Origin: Methyloterricola oryzae
Lineage (GTDB): Bacteria; Pseudomonadota; Gammaproteobacteria; Methylococcales; Methylococcaceae
Assembly (NCBI RefSeq): GCF_000934725.1
Contig: NZ_JYNS01000001.1
Coordinates: 744,001 to 808,000, forward strand
Reading direction: 5' to 3'
Length of the DNA stretch: 64,000 bases
Part shown: in pieces, positions 28,077 through 37,812 of the stretch
How the letters are laid out: each line of letters opens with the position of its first letter
How positions within the stretch are numbered: position 1 is the first letter of the stretch
The notes under the pieces: model-generated
Databases searched by the model: none
Told to the model about the DNA's origin: nothing
The model's input: the letters and a program-made list of their open reading frames with translations, nothing else
Made by a program: the position numbers and the translations under genes

Positions 28077-29432
28077 TCAGTCCTCCGTCGCCCGGCAGAC
28101 GCCCTCATAAGCCACGTCGGCCATGAAGCGGATTTCCTCGTCACTGATCACATAGGGCGGCATGAAATAGATGACGTTGCCCAAAGGCCGCAGCAGCACG
28201 CCCCGATCCAGCCCATGGCGGTAGACGGAAAGGCCTCGCCGTTCCTGCCAGGGATAAGGCTCGCGGGAAGCCTTGTCCTTGACCAGCTCGATGGCCAGGA
28301 TCATGCCGGTCTGGCGTACCTCGGCCACATGGGGGTGGTCCGCAAACACCGCCGCCGCCTCGCTCATCGTTTTGGACTTATCACGATTGCGCGCAATCAC
28401 ATCGTCCCGCTCGAACAGGTCCAGGGTGGCCAGGGCCACGGCACAGGCTAGTGCGTTCCCGGTATAGCTGTGGGAATGCAGGAAGGCTTTCTGGCTGGCA
28501 TAGTCGTCGTAAAAGGCCTGGTAAATGGATTCCCGGGTCAGCACGGCGGACAGGGGCAGATACCCGCCCGTCAATCCCTTGGACAGGCACAGGAAATCCG
28601 GGGTGATGCCCGCCTGCTCGAACGCAAACAGCGTTCCCGTCCGGCCAAAACCCACGGCGATCTCGTCGGCGATCAGGTGCACGCCGTGCCGGTCGCAGGC
28701 CTCGCGCAGGCGCTGCAGGTAGACAGGCGGGTACATGCGCATGCCGCCGGCGCATTGCACCAGGGGCTCGACAATGACAGCGCAGGCTTCCTCGGCATGG
28801 GATGCCAGGGCCGATTCCATGTCGGCAAAGCGGCGCAGCGCATGCGCATCCCAGGATTCGCCCGGTGCCCGGTGATAACAGTCCGGCGAGGGCACGCTGA
28901 TCACATCCATCAGCAAGGGGGCGTAGGTTTCTTTGTACAGGGGCACATTGCCCACCGCCAGGGCACCCAGGGTTTCGCCGTGGTAGCTGTTCTCCAGGGT
29001 GATGAAGCGCGTCTTGCGGGTCCGCCCCAGATTGCGCCAATGGTGGTAGCTCATCTTCAGCGCCACCTCCACCGCCGAGGAACCGTTATCGGCGTAGAAG
29101 CAGCGGGAGAGTCCAGGCGGTGCGAGGCTGACGAGGCGCTCGGCCAGGCGCACCGCCGGTTCGTGGGCGAAGCCGGCCAGGATCACATGCTCCAGTTCCT
29201 CCGCCTGGGCGCGCAGGGCGGCGTTGATGTACGGGTTCGCGTGCCCGAACAGGTTTACCCACCAGGAGCTGATGGCATCCAGATAACGCTTGCCCTCGAA
29301 GTCCTCCAGCCAGACGCCCTGGCCACGGCGGATCGGAACGGGGGGCAGCGCCTCGTGGTCCTTCATCTGCGTGCAGGGATGCCAGAGAACCGCCAGGTCG
29401 CGGTCTATGAGTGCCTGGTTGCCCCGTAACAT
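28077..29432 (-). CDS. bioA: Adenosylmethionine-8-amino-7-oxononanoate aminotransferase
   Basis: The 451-residue class III aminotransferase converts 7-keto-8-aminopelargonate to 7,8-diaminopelargonate in biotin synthesis, using S-adenosylmethionine as amino donor. The BioA-specific start LWHPCTQMKDHE, the substrate-binding SSWWVNLFGH, the Asp of LIADEIAVGFGRTG and the pyridoxal-phosphate lysine in LSKGLTGGYLPL are visible. Start ATG 29430-29432 fits. No other biotin genes lie in the window. It is the first gene of a bioA-rsmE unit. Confidence 0.96.
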   Translation of the reverse strand: MLRGNQALIDRDLAVLWHPCTQMKDHEALPPVPIRRGQGVWLEDFEGKRYLDAISSWWVNLFGHANPYINAALRAQAEELEHVILAGFAHEPAVRLAERLVSLAPPGLSRCFYADNGSSAVEVALKMSYHHWRNLGRTRKTRFITLENSYHGETLGALAVGNVPLYKETYAPLLMDVISVPSPDCYHRAPGESWDAHALRRFADMESALASHAEEACAVIVEPLVQCAGGMRMYPPVYLQRLREACDRHGVHLIADEIAVGFGRTGTLFAFEQAGITPDFLCLSKGLTGGYLPLSAVLTRESIYQAFYDDYASQKAFLHSHSYTGNALACAVALATLDLFERDDVIARNRDKSKTMSEAAAVFADHPHVAEVRQTGMILAIELVKDKASREPYPWQERRGLSVYRHGLDRGVLLRPLGNVIYFMPPYVISDEEIRFMADVAYEGVCRATED

Positions 29433-29451
29433 GCTAGCTCGCTCGCAGCCT

Positions 29452-29481
29452 TACGAATCGCGGCCCGGAGGCCGCTCCTAC
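29452..29481. repeat. Half copy of the REP-like element
   Basis: GCGGCCCGGAGGCCGCTCCTAC corresponds, with a few changes, to the right half of the element at 21584-21637. It lies in the short gap between bioA and metF and touches the metF stop codon. Confidence 0.45.
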
Positions 29482-30350
29482 CGCGCTTCGGCGGGATCGC
29501 CCAGCCCCAGGTTGTCCCAGATGGTCAGGGTCGCTTCCGCCTGGTTGAGGGTATAGAAATGCAAGCCCGGCGAACCCTGCTCCAGCAGGCGGCGGCACAG
29601 GTCCGTGACCACCTCGATGCCAAAGGCGCGAATGGACTGGCGGTCATCCCCGAACACTTCCAGGCGCTTGCGTATCCAGCGCGGGATATCCGCTCCGCAC
29701 AAGTCGGAAAAGCGCGCCAACTGGGAGTAGTTGGTGATGGGCATGATGCCAGGCACGATGGGAATGTCGATGCCGGCCTTCTCGCAATCGTCGATGAAGC
29801 GGAAATAGGCTTCCGGATTGTAGAAATACTGGGTGATGGCGCTGTTGGCGCCCGCCTCCACCTTGCGCTTGAAATTACGCAGGTCCGCCTCGTAATTGGG
29901 CGCCTGCGGGTGCATTTCCGGATAGGCGGCCACCTCGATATGGAAATGGCTGTCCATCTCCTGACGGATGTAGGCCACCAGTTCGTTGGCGTAGCGGAAC
30001 TCGCCGGCGGAGAGCATGCCGGACGGCATGTCGCCGCGCAGGGCCACGATATGCCGTATGCCCTGGTCCTTATAAGCCTGCAGCACCTCGCGGATGTTCT
30101 CGCGGGTGGAGGCGACGCAGGAAAGATGGGGCGCTGCCTCGATGCCCGTGTTGCGCTGGATGTCCACCACGGTTTCGAAGGTCTTTTCCCGCGTGGAACC
30201 GCCCGCGCCGAAGGTCACGGAACAGAAGCGCGGCTTCAGCCGGGCGAGCTTCAGCGTCGTCGCGCGGAGGTTCTCGGTGGCCTGGTCGGTCTTGGGCGGG
30301 AAGAATTCGAAGCTGAAGGTCTGGGCGTATTTCTTTTGAGAATCCATCAT
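29478..30350 (-). CDS. metF: 5,10-methylenetetrahydrofolate reductase
   Basis: The 290-residue flavoprotein reduces methylene- to methyl-tetrahydrofolate for methionine synthesis. Recognisable segments are FSFEFFPPKTD at the N-terminus, SVTFGAGGSTR, LRGDMPSG and NSAITQYFYNPEAYFRF. ATG 30348-30350 is preferred to the TTG seven codons upstream; a second ATG follows directly. The gene stands alone, separated from bioA by about 45 bases with repeat sequence, and is divergent from the small membrane-protein gene at 30544. Confidence 0.95.
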   Translation of the reverse strand: MMDSQKKYAQTFSFEFFPPKTDQATENLRATTLKLARLKPRFCSVTFGAGGSTREKTFETVVDIQRNTGIEAAPHLSCVASTRENIREVLQAYKDQGIRHIVALRGDMPSGMLSAGEFRYANELVAYIRQEMDSHFHIEVAAYPEMHPQAPNYEADLRNFKRKVEAGANSAITQYFYNPEAYFRFIDDCEKAGIDIPIVPGIMPITNYSQLARFSDLCGADIPRWIRKRLEVFGDDRQSIRAFGIEVVTDLCRRLLEQGSPGLHFYTLNQAEATLTIWDNLGLGDPAEAR

Positions 30351-30543
30351 GGGAAAAGCCTGTCGTTCCAAAGGTTCGGGCGGCGCGCGAGGCTCGGTCC
30401 CCGACGGGAAGGCCGCGGATGGATTTCCGCGGCTCCGGCCGCATCTTGCGGCAGCGCGCAGCTTACCGCAAACTTTCGGCTGCAGGAACGCTCAAAGTAC
30501 AAGGGTCCCGCATCGCGGACCACCAACCCGTGTCCCACAAGCC

Positions 30544-30723
30544 ATGAGCCTATTCAATTACGTTGCCCTGTTCACCGTCGCGGTCTTCGGCATCGTCTTC
30601 CTGGACGAGGACTCCACCAGCGTCTCTCCCCAGGAATGGGTGCTGTTCGCGGTGATGATCTATGCCGCCCTGTCGTTTTTCCGCCAATACAAGGAATTGG
30701 TCTCCAAGGAACGGCGCCGCTGA
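30544..30723 (+). CDS. Small two-helix membrane protein
   Basis: This 59-residue product consists of two hydrophobic segments (about residues 6-20 and 31-47) joined by an acidic loop (DEDSTSVSPQEW) and a basic tail (KERRR). The topology suggests an inner-membrane hairpin with the tail in the cytoplasm. ATG 30544 is the start that yields only this module; the long upstream in-frame extension has non-coding character. It ends five bases before the stop of the convergent mutM gene. The function is unknown to me. Confidence 0.6.
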   Translation: MSLFNYVALFTVAVFGIVFLDEDSTSVSPQEWVLFAVMIYAALSFFRQYKELVSKERRR

Positions 30724-30727
30724 GAAC

Positions 30728-31543
30728 TCAGCGCTGACAGCGCGGGCAGTAGCAACTGGCCCGCTGGCCGATGCGCTCGCTCCGGATCGTCGTCCCGCAG
30801 GCTTTGCAGGGCTCGCCCTCGCGGCCATAGACGTTGAGGGTCTGCTGGAAATAGCCGGGGCGTCCGGCCTCGTTGACGAAATCGCGCAAGGTCGTTCCAC
30901 CCTGGGCGATGGCCGCCTGTAAGACCTCGACGATAGCTTGCGCCAGCCGGCCATAACGGCGTGCGCTGATGCTGCCCGCCTCGCGGCCCGGATGGATGCC
31001 CGCCATGAACAGCGCCTCGCTGGCGTAGATGTTTCCCACGCCCACCACCAGATGACTGTCCATGATGAAGGCCTTGACCGCCGCCGCGCGGCCCCGCGCG
31101 CGACGGTGCAGATAAGCCCCGCCGAATTCGGGCGAGAAGGGTTCCACGCCCAGTTCCGCCAGCAAGGGATGGGCTGCCGCGTCGCCTTCCACCCAGAGCA
31201 GGCAGCCGAAACGACGCGGGTCGTGGTAGCGCAGGCAGGCGCCGCCCTCGAGAAGAAAGTCCACGTGATCGTGCTTGCGCGGCGGGACTGCCGGATCGGT
31301 GATGCGAAGACTTCCTGACATGCCCAGGTGCGCCAGCAAGGTGCCCGCGCCTGCATCGAACAGGAGATACTTGCCGCGCCGCCCAACCCCGCCGATGGGG
31401 CGACCCTCCAACTTGGCGGACAGGTCCGGCGGAACGGGCCAGCGCAAACGCCCGTCGCGGACCTCTACCCTTTGAATAATCCGGCCCGCCACATGGGGCT
31501 CGATGCCCCGGCGGGTGGTTTCGACTTCCGGCAGTTCAGGCAC
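30728..31543 (-). CDS. mutM: Formamidopyrimidine-DNA glycosylase
   Basis: The 271-residue bifunctional glycosylase/AP lyase removes 8-oxoguanine and formamidopyrimidines. It starts [14 protein letters not shown], so the catalytic Pro becomes N-terminal after Met removal and Glu follows it; the GKYLLF lysine and the C-terminal zinc finger (CKACGT and CYCPRCQR) are intact. Length is standard. It lies 35 bases downstream of the ABC exporter operon on the same strand and may be cotranscribed with it. Confidence 0.97.
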   Translation of the reverse strand: MPELPEVETTRRGIEPHVAGRIIQRVEVRDGRLRWPVPPDLSAKLEGRPIGGVGRRGKYLLFDAGAGTLLAHLGMSGSLRITDPAVPPRKHDHVDFLLEGGACLRYHDPRRFGCLLWVEGDAAAHPLLAELGVEPFSPEFGGAYLHRRARGRAAAVKAFIMDSHLVVGVGNIYASEALFMAGIHPGREAGSISARRYGRLAQAIVEVLQAAIAQGGTTLRDFVNEAGRPGYFQQTLNVYGREGEPCKACGTTIRSERIGQRASCYCPRCQR

Positions 31544-31578
31544 GGCGCAAGCGAAAGGCGCTTCCAGCGGTTGTCGCC

Positions 31579-32544
31579 CTACTCCACGTCCTCGCCTTCG
31601 GTCTCCATCTCCTCTTCCATGCCCGCGGCTTCGCCCTCCACGGTCGGTTCGCTCCCGTCATCCTCGTCCTCGCCTTCTTCCTCCTGCCCGGTGGATGCGC
31701 CCGGCGACGGGCTGGGCTGTGGTTTCTGCAAGGCCAGCAAGGACTTGGCCATGTCCGTTGCCACCACATATTTGAGGCCCCAGTCGGGCCTGGCCAGCAC
31801 CAGGTCGGGCTCGCGCTGCAGGATCACGAATTCCACCGGCCCGTGATCGCTGAAGGCGATCCTGGCGATATCGCCCTGTGCGGGCTGGTCCAGACGCTTA
31901 ACGTCTATCGCCCGCGCCGTCTGCCAGGCCATGACGAGGTCATTGATGCCGGCATCGGCCTCGCTGCTCGGCTCGATGGTCCAGTGCCCGTCGGCAGATT
32001 TGTCGGCCTTGATGCCAGGCAACAGCAGACTCTGGATGTGGGCGTCATCGGGCAGCAGCTTCTTGTCCACGTAATCCGTGGCCGGCGCGGTCAGATGATG
32101 GGAAAAATCGTCATTCACCAGATGCAGGGTATCGCCGACCCAGACATAGCGGCGCATGTCGATGGGGTCGGAACCGCCAAAGATCAGGGTCACCTTACCC
32201 AGGGTCAGCTTGGCCTTGGGCTTGTCCAATTCGTATTTGCTCTGATCCTCGGGCACGAACGGATAGCGCGCCTCGCTCTCTGCATTGGCGATGTCCAGCA
32301 ACTGGCGCATGCGGATCTCGTTGGCGGGGGCGCTGAAGGGCGCGGTCAGCCACCAGTGGCCTTCGCGCTTCTCGAAAACGATGACTTCCTTGTTCTCAAG
32401 CACGATATGGTCGATGGTGCTCTCGTCCAGATCGGTCAGATGCACGACCTGCGGCTCTTCGACGCCGGGCTCATAGACCACCAGGGCAGCGAGCGCCAGG
32501 ACGACAGACAGGAGTAGCAGATTCAGCAACAGCCTCGTTTTCAT
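31579..32544 (-). CDS. DUF4340 protein of the ABC exporter operon
   Basis: The 321-residue protein has an N-terminal membrane anchor (about residues 5-25) and a periplasmic DUF4340 region recognisable by the repeated pattern around [31 protein letters not shown] in part. The C-terminal about 45 residues are extremely acidic and Glu-rich. DUF4340 genes are regularly found next to GldG-like genes. Its ATG overlaps the stop of the GldG-like gene by one base, so it is the last member of a four-gene operon. A role as an auxiliary subunit of the transporter is inference. Confidence 0.82.
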   Translation of the reverse strand: MKTRLLLNLLLLSVVLALAALVVYEPGVEEPQVVHLTDLDESTIDHIVLENKEVIVFEKREGHWWLTAPFSAPANEIRMRQLLDIANAESEARYPFVPEDQSKYELDKPKAKLTLGKVTLIFGGSDPIDMRRYVWVGDTLHLVNDDFSHHLTAPATDYVDKKLLPDDAHIQSLLLPGIKADKSADGHWTIEPSSEADAGINDLVMAWQTARAIDVKRLDQPAQGDIARIAFSDHGPVEFVILQREPDLVLARPDWGLKYVVATDMAKSLLALQKPQPSPSPGASTGQEEEGEDEDDGSEPTVEGEAAGMEEEMETEGEDVE

Positions 32545-33947
32545 CAGCGTCTCCGACGATTGAACCAGATGAGCGCGCCGGCCCCGATCAGGAGGAAGGG
32601 CAGCAGGAACAGGAAGCCGATGGCAATGCTACCGGAAGCCGCAGACGAAAGGTTCAGCGTGCGGTCGGACGCAGCCTTGGCGGGAATATTGAGGAAGGCC
32701 TCGTTCTGACTGAGCCAGTGGATCATGTTCAGGCCCAGGTTCAGATTGCCCCCGTTGCCCAGGAAGGCGTTGGTAAGGAAGTCGCCGTCGCCCACCACCA
32801 GCACCCGCTGCTCGGCAGGCTTGGTTTCCTTGGCTTGGCCGGCCTCTGTGGCCTCGGGCTTGTCGCCGTCCGTCTTGGGCTTGGGCCTCACCAAGGCATA
32901 AGCAATCTCCAGCGGGCCCTCACGCTCGCTGGTATTGGCGTCGAACTGAATCTTGTCCTTGATGGGGCCGGTCTCGGTCCAGGAGCGCTTCAGGGTACCC
33001 AGGATGGGCGTGCGCTCGAAGTCTACCTCGCCCTCCTTTTCGATCGCGGCGGCGCCCGGGTACAAGCTCATCATCTCGAAGCCCAGGGTCACCGGATGCG
33101 GCGGATACTCCGCCACCAGGGCAAAGGTGGGGTCGTTGATGCCGAACAACTGGGTGGAGGCGTCAACCACCGTGCCCGGCAGGAATTTCAGCCCCAGCTG
33201 CTGGGCCAGCGGCGCCAGTCCCTTGATATCACCAGGCTCCGCGAGCCATAGAAGATTGCCGCCTTTCTTCACGTAGGCCTGGATCAGGCTCACCTCGCCG
33301 GGCAGTAGGTTGACCTCGGGACTGGCCAGCACCAGCAAATCCGTGTTGTCCGGAATATCGGGGGTCACCGCCAGATTGACCATGGAAACGCCGATACCCT
33401 TGCGCCCCAGTTCATCGCCGAACTGGCCCAGGTCGTGGTTGGCCTGGCCCTTGGGCGAGCGCTCGCCGTGACCTTCCAGAAACACCACGTGCTGTTCCTT
33501 GGCATGGACCAGGCGCTGCAGGGCATTGGCGATGGCGCTTTCGGTTGCTTCCTGAACCTGCTCGCTGCGGCCCTGGTACTCGATGATGAGTTCGCCGTCC
33601 ACCGTGATCCCCAACTCGCGCACCTTGTCCGGCTGCAAATCGGGATTGACGAAGGCCAGGGCCAGGTCGGGCTTCTTGCGGCTGAAGCGGCCCACCTGAT
33701 CGGTAATGCGCTGGCGCAAGCCTTTGTCCTCACGGGCATAGGCGGTGACCTTGGCCGGACCCTGAAGCAGGTCAAGCACCTTGGAGCTAGCCTCGGACAA
33801 GGTGTTGCGCCCGCCGGCGGTCCAGTCGAACTGGGTGGAATAACGCGTGCTCAGCCAGGCGAGCAGGCCAATCGCGGCCAGGAACAGCAGGGTGAAGCTC
33901 AGGTTCTGGAGGCGGATCTCCAGATGGGTGCGGGCGTTGATCTTCAT
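32544..33947 (-). CDS. GldG-family ABC exporter auxiliary protein
   Basis: The 467-residue protein has a membrane helix near each end (about 14-34 and 440-462) with a large periplasmic region between, the layout of GldG/ABC-transporter auxiliary proteins. Visible landmarks are STQFDWTAGGRNTLSEAS, VVFLEGHGERSP and VLVVGDGDFLTNAFLGNGGN. A charged low-complexity insert rich in Lys, Glu and Ala lies at about 365-390. Gliding is not implied: homologues are common in non-gliding proteobacteria. Its start overlaps the stop of the permease gene by four bases (ATGA). Confidence 0.85.
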   Translation of the reverse strand: MKINARTHLEIRLQNLSFTLLFLAAIGLLAWLSTRYSTQFDWTAGGRNTLSEASSKVLDLLQGPAKVTAYAREDKGLRQRITDQVGRFSRKKPDLALAFVNPDLQPDKVRELGITVDGELIIEYQGRSEQVQEATESAIANALQRLVHAKEQHVVFLEGHGERSPKGQANHDLGQFGDELGRKGIGVSMVNLAVTPDIPDNTDLLVLASPEVNLLPGEVSLIQAYVKKGGNLLWLAEPGDIKGLAPLAQQLGLKFLPGTVVDASTQLFGINDPTFALVAEYPPHPVTLGFEMMSLYPGAAAIEKEGEVDFERTPILGTLKRSWTETGPIKDKIQFDANTSEREGPLEIAYALVRPKPKTDGDKPEATEAGQAKETKPAEQRVLVVGDGDFLTNAFLGNGGNLNLGLNMIHWLSQNEAFLNIPAKAASDRTLNLSSAASGSIAIGFLFLLPFLLIGAGALIWFNRRRR

Positions 33948-34699
33948 TTTTGCAGGCGGTCGTTATCCAGGGTGTGTACGCTCAGCACCAGGAAAGCCAG
34001 GATGAACAGAATGAAATAGGCCAGGTCCGTGGTGCTCACCAGGCCTTTAAGCAGGCTCTCGTAGTGGCGCAGCATGGACAGGTATTCCAGCAGACCGCTG
34101 CCCTGGCCTTCCTCCTTACCCGACCAGTCGATGATCCAAAGCCCTAAGAGTGCGCCGAAGGTGGAGATGGCGGCCACTGTCGGCTGCTGCGCCAGGCTGG
34201 AGATGAACAGGCCGACGGCGGCAAAGCCCGCCAGCAGCAGGCTCAGGGCCAGCACGCAGGCCGCCAGCTTGCCGAAGTCCAAGCCGCCGCCCAACAAAAG
34301 CGAGATCGGCATGGCGGTGATCATCACCACCATGATCATGAGAAAGGCCAAGACGCCCAGGTATTTCCCCAGAATGATCTCCGTCATGGAGACCGGCGCG
34401 GTGAACAGCAGGCTCAGTGTGCGGTTGCGCCGCTCCTCGCTGATCAGGCGCATGGTCAATAGCGGCGTCACCAGCAGCAGGATGACGCCGGCATTGCCGA
34501 ACAAGGGCACCACGATCAGGTCGGTGATGCCGGGCGCGTCCTCCATTCCGGCGATGCGCGGTTGCAGCATCAGGTAGTAGTCGAGTTGGGCCAGGAACAT
34601 GTAGGCGAGGATGAGCTGGATCACGCCGAGGATGGACCAGGCCAGGGGCGAAAGGAACATCGTGCGGAGTTCGCGCCCCGCAATGGTGAAGGCCATCAT
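33944..34699 (-). CDS. ABC exporter permease (GldF-like)
   Basis: The 251-residue protein has six predicted membrane helices, of the ABC-2 permease type, with the LISEERRNRTLSLLFTAPVSMTEIILGKYLG segment (quoted in part) typical of this group. It begins MMAFTIAGRELRTMF. It lies six bases downstream of the ATP-binding subunit and overlaps the GldG-like gene. Together they form a predicted exporter of unknown substrate. Confidence 0.87.
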   Translation of the reverse strand: MMAFTIAGRELRTMFLSPLAWSILGVIQLILAYMFLAQLDYYLMLQPRIAGMEDAPGITDLIVVPLFGNAGVILLLVTPLLTMRLISEERRNRTLSLLFTAPVSMTEIILGKYLGVLAFLMIMVVMITAMPISLLLGGGLDFGKLAACVLALSLLLAGFAAVGLFISSLAQQPTVAAISTFGALLGLWIIDWSGKEEGQGSGLLEYLSMLRHYESLLKGLVSTTDLAYFILFILAFLVLSVHTLDNDRLQK

Positions 34700-34705
34700 T
34701 GCCTC

Positions 34706-35641
34706 TTATGCCTCCGTCTGGGTGCTGTGTTGGGTGATGTCGATGAAGATCTGTTCCATGCTGCGCCGCTCCGGGGTCAGTTCAATGAGTCCCCAGCCTC
34801 CAGCTACCACGGCGGCGGCGATCTGCTCCGCCGGATTCCGGTCCTTGTCGTGGAAGATGCGGTAGCGGTGCTCGCCCAGTTCGGTGATGGACTGCACGCC
34901 CTCGATGCCATAGAGGCGCATGAGTTCCGGCATTTCGCGGGTGCCGAGCAGCACGCTGGAGGCGCGCATCTGTTGCTCCAGGCCCTGGATGCTGTCGTTC
35001 AGCACCAGCTTGCCCTGATGGATGATCTGCACCCGCGTGCAGGACTCCTGCACTTCCGGCAGGATGTGGGTGGACAGAATGATGCCGTGCTCGCGCCCCA
35101 GGTCACGGATCAGCTCGCGGATCTCGCGGATCTGGATGGGATCCAGGCCCACCGTGGGCTCGTCCAGGATGATCACGGCGGGCGTGTGCAGGATGGCCTG
35201 GGCGATGCCCACCCGCTGCTGATAGCCCTTGGACAGGTTGTTTATGAGGCGCTGGCCCACCTCGGTCAGACCGCAGCGCTCCTTGGCGTTGTCCACCGCG
35301 CGGCGCGCTTTATCCCGCGGGATACGGTGCAGGCTGGAGCAGTAATCCAGGTATTCGTCCACCGTCAGTTCCCGATACACCGGCGGATTCTCCGGCAGAT
35401 AGCCCAGCTCGCGCTTGGCCTCCTTCGGATTGTCCAGGATGTCGATGCCGTTGATGAGGATCTGGCCGACGGTCGGCGCCAGGTTGCCGCAGATCATCTG
35501 CATGGTGGTGGACTTCCCGGCGCCGTTGGGCCCCAGAAATCCCAGGATCTCGCCTTTCTCCAGGGAGAAGCTGACGTTGTTCACGGCACACTGGCCGCCG
35601 TAATAGCGCGAAAGTTGTTCGACTTGAATGAGGCTGCTCAT
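34706..35641 (-). CDS. ABC exporter ATP-binding protein (GldA-like)
   Basis: The 311-residue protein has a complete ATPase cassette: Walker A GPNGAGKST, the Q loop in LGYLPENPPVYREL, the signature LSKGYQQRVGIAQA, Walker B VIILDEPTVGLDP and the switch His in LSTHILPE. After the cassette (about residue 230) a C-terminal domain of about 80 residues is present, usual for this subfamily. ATG 35639-35641 is preferred over a start six codons upstream. It is the first gene of the four-gene exporter operon. Confidence 0.92.
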   Translation of the reverse strand: MSSLIQVEQLSRYYGGQCAVNNVSFSLEKGEILGFLGPNGAGKSTTMQMICGNLAPTVGQILINGIDILDNPKEAKRELGYLPENPPVYRELTVDEYLDYCSSLHRIPRDKARRAVDNAKERCGLTEVGQRLINNLSKGYQQRVGIAQAILHTPAVIILDEPTVGLDPIQIREIRELIRDLGREHGIILSTHILPEVQESCTRVQIIHQGKLVLNDSIQGLEQQMRASSVLLGTREMPELMRLYGIEGVQSITELGEHRYRIFHDKDRNPAEQIAAAVVAGGWGLIELTPERRSMEQIFIDITQHSTQTEA

Positions 35642-36237
35642 GGCGTCGCTAAGATACAAAAAAATCCTGTCAAGACAAGTGTCGCCGAGTGGCTACCGAA
35701 TCGCCGATTCGCTGTAAGGTCGGCGCCCAGATGGCGGCGCATCGAGAGTCTGCAGAAACTTAGGGATAGGCGATCTGGGCTCAAGGAAACGCTCTGCAAT
35801 GCCTGCCGGCGTCGCTGTCTTTTTGCGGAGATTATCAACCGGAACGCAGGCGCGCGTCCATTCGCAAGCCCCCTTAGGCGCCCTGGCTGCAGGCTGCCGA
35901 AGGCGGAGCGCCCGGCGCCCCGAAAAAGATTGACCGCCCCGGCTCTTTCCCTGTATAGAAGTCACGGGCTGCTTTCGACCGACAGAGATCGACTTGTCAA
36001 CGTTCTCCCTTTAGATGGTGAATTTTTCGGATGTAATCTTGTTTTCCTGATCCGCCCGAGACTTCCCGCCGCCCCGCGATCACCCCCCTCTCCGCCGAAC
36101 CAGTGGGCGAGGGATAAGGGAAACCGGCCTTGGCCGGTGAGTTTGGCGCTCTTTGTGGCCGATTCGCTGCTCATCATCCACGACAACAACATGCCCCGCT
36201 CTGACGGGGTTCAATAATGTGCGGAGGAGATTTTGTT
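35642..36237. other. Intergenic region upstream of pntA
   Basis: These 596 bases separate the divergent exporter operon and pntAB. Two small inverted repeats are visible: ACCGGCC/GGCCGGT at 36123-36138 and CCCCG/CGGGG at 36194-36209, the latter within the presumed pntA leader. Frames crossing the region have no ribosome-binding site or recognisable content. I see no promoter that stands out. Confidence 0.45.
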
Positions 36238-37797
36238 ATGAGAATAGGGGTTCCCAAAGAGATACACGCAGGGGAGAAGCGTGTTGCGACAACGCCGGAA
36301 GTGGCCGAGAAACTGCAGAAACTGGGGTTCTCGGTGGCCGTGGAGACGGGTGCCGGCGATGCTGCCAATTTTTCCGACGAGACCTACCGGGAGGCGGGCG
36401 TCGAGATCATCAGCGACGCCAGCTCCTTATGGGCGTCCTCGGACATCGTGCTCAAGGTCCGCGCCCCGGAAGCGCGCCCGGACCTCGGGATCAACGAGGT
36501 GGAACTGCTGCGGGAAGGCGGCAACCTGATCAGCTTCATCTGGCCCGGCCAGAACCCCGATCTCCTGGATCAGCTCGCCGCGCGCAAGGCCACCGTCCTG
36601 GCCATGGACATGGTGCCGCGCATCTCCCGCGCGCAAAAGCTGGACGCCCTGAGCTCCATGGCCAACATCGCCGGCTACCGCGCCGTGGTGGAAGCCGCCC
36701 ACCACTTCGGCCGCTTCTTCACCGGCCAGATCACCGCCGCGGGCAAGGTGCCGCCGGCCAAGGTGTTCATCATCGGCGTGGGCGTGGCGGGACTGGCGGC
36801 CATCGGCGCCGCCGCGGGCCTCGGAGCCATCGTGCGCGCCTCCGACACCCGTCCCGAGGTGAAGGATCAGGTGAAATCCCTGGGCGCCGAGTTCGTCGAT
36901 GTGGACTACCAGGAGGAAGGCACCGGCGTCGGCGGCTACGCCAAGGTCATGTCCGAGGGCTACCAGAAGGCCCAGCGCGAACTCTACGCCCGCCAGGCGA
37001 TGGATGTGGACATCATCATCACCACCGCCCTGATCCCCGGCAAGCCTGCGCCCAAACTGATCACAGCCGGCATGGTGGAGAGCATGAAGCCCGGCAGCGT
37101 CATCGTCGACCTGGCGTCCGAGCAGGGCGGCAACTGCGAACTGACCGTGCCCGGCGAGGTGGTGGTGCGCCACGGCGTCACCATCATCGGCTACACCGAC
37201 CTGCCCAGCCGCCTGTCCAAACAGTCCAGCACCCTCTACGCCACCAACCTGCTGCGCATGCTGGAGGAATTGTGCAAGACCAAGGACGGCAACATCGACG
37301 TCAACATGGAAGATGAGGTCATCCGCGGCGCCACCGTCATCAAGGACGGCAGCATCACCTATCCACCCCCTCCTCCGCGCATTTCCGCCGCGCCGGCCCA
37401 GCCGGCCGCTGCCGCCAAACCCGTGGAACCGCCCAAGCCCAAGGCCGAGCTGCCCGCCTGGGCCAAATCCGCCATCACCCTGGGCCTGGGCGCCCTGGCG
37501 TTCTTCGGTCTGGGCGCCACCGCGCCGGCCGCCTTCATGGCCCATTTCACCGTGTTCGTGCTGGCCTGCTTCGTGGGCTACATGGTGATCTGGAACGTGA
37601 CGCCGGCCCTGCACACCCCCCTGATGAGCGTCACCAACGCCATCAGCAGCATCATCGCCATCGGCGCGCTGATCCAGATTTCTTCCCCGGGCGCGATACT
37701 GACCGGGCTGGCGGCGCTCGCCATCGCGTTGACTTCGGTCAACATGATGGGCGGCTTCTGGGTCACTCAGCGCATGCTGCGCATGTTCCGTAAATAA
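36238..37797 (+). CDS. pntA: NAD(P) transhydrogenase subunit alpha
   Basis: The 519-residue protein carries both the NAD(H)-binding domain I (about 1-370) and the four-helix alpha part of the membrane domain (about 405-519), as in the E. coli two-gene type. The start MRIGVPKEIHAGEKRVATTP, the nucleotide fold VFIIGVGVAGLAAIGAA and the GYTDLPSRL segment are diagnostic. A proline/alanine-rich linker lies at about 375-405. ATG 36238 has GCGGAGGAG upstream and is preferred over ATG 36217. With PntB it couples hydride transfer between NADH and NADP+ to proton movement across the inner membrane. Confidence 0.96.
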   Translation: MRIGVPKEIHAGEKRVATTPEVAEKLQKLGFSVAVETGAGDAANFSDETYREAGVEIISDASSLWASSDIVLKVRAPEARPDLGINEVELLREGGNLISFIWPGQNPDLLDQLAARKATVLAMDMVPRISRAQKLDALSSMANIAGYRAVVEAAHHFGRFFTGQITAAGKVPPAKVFIIGVGVAGLAAIGAAAGLGAIVRASDTRPEVKDQVKSLGAEFVDVDYQEEGTGVGGYAKVMSEGYQKAQRELYARQAMDVDIIITTALIPGKPAPKLITAGMVESMKPGSVIVDLASEQGGNCELTVPGEVVVRHGVTIIGYTDLPSRLSKQSSTLYATNLLRMLEELCKTKDGNIDVNMEDEVIRGATVIKDGSITYPPPPPRISAAPAQPAAAAKPVEPPKPKAELPAWAKSAITLGLGALAFFGLGATAPAAFMAHFTVFVLACFVGYMVIWNVTPALHTPLMSVTNAISSIIAIGALIQISSPGAILTGLAALAIALTSVNMMGGFWVTQRMLRMFRK

Positions 37798-37812
37798 TCG
37801 GGGGAAATAACA

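Noticed and set aside
36123-36138. ACCGGCC-TT-GGCCGGT palindrome as a repressor operator for pntAB
   Set aside because: Seven-base palindromes are common in GC-rich DNA and this one is 100 bases from the gene with no second copy.
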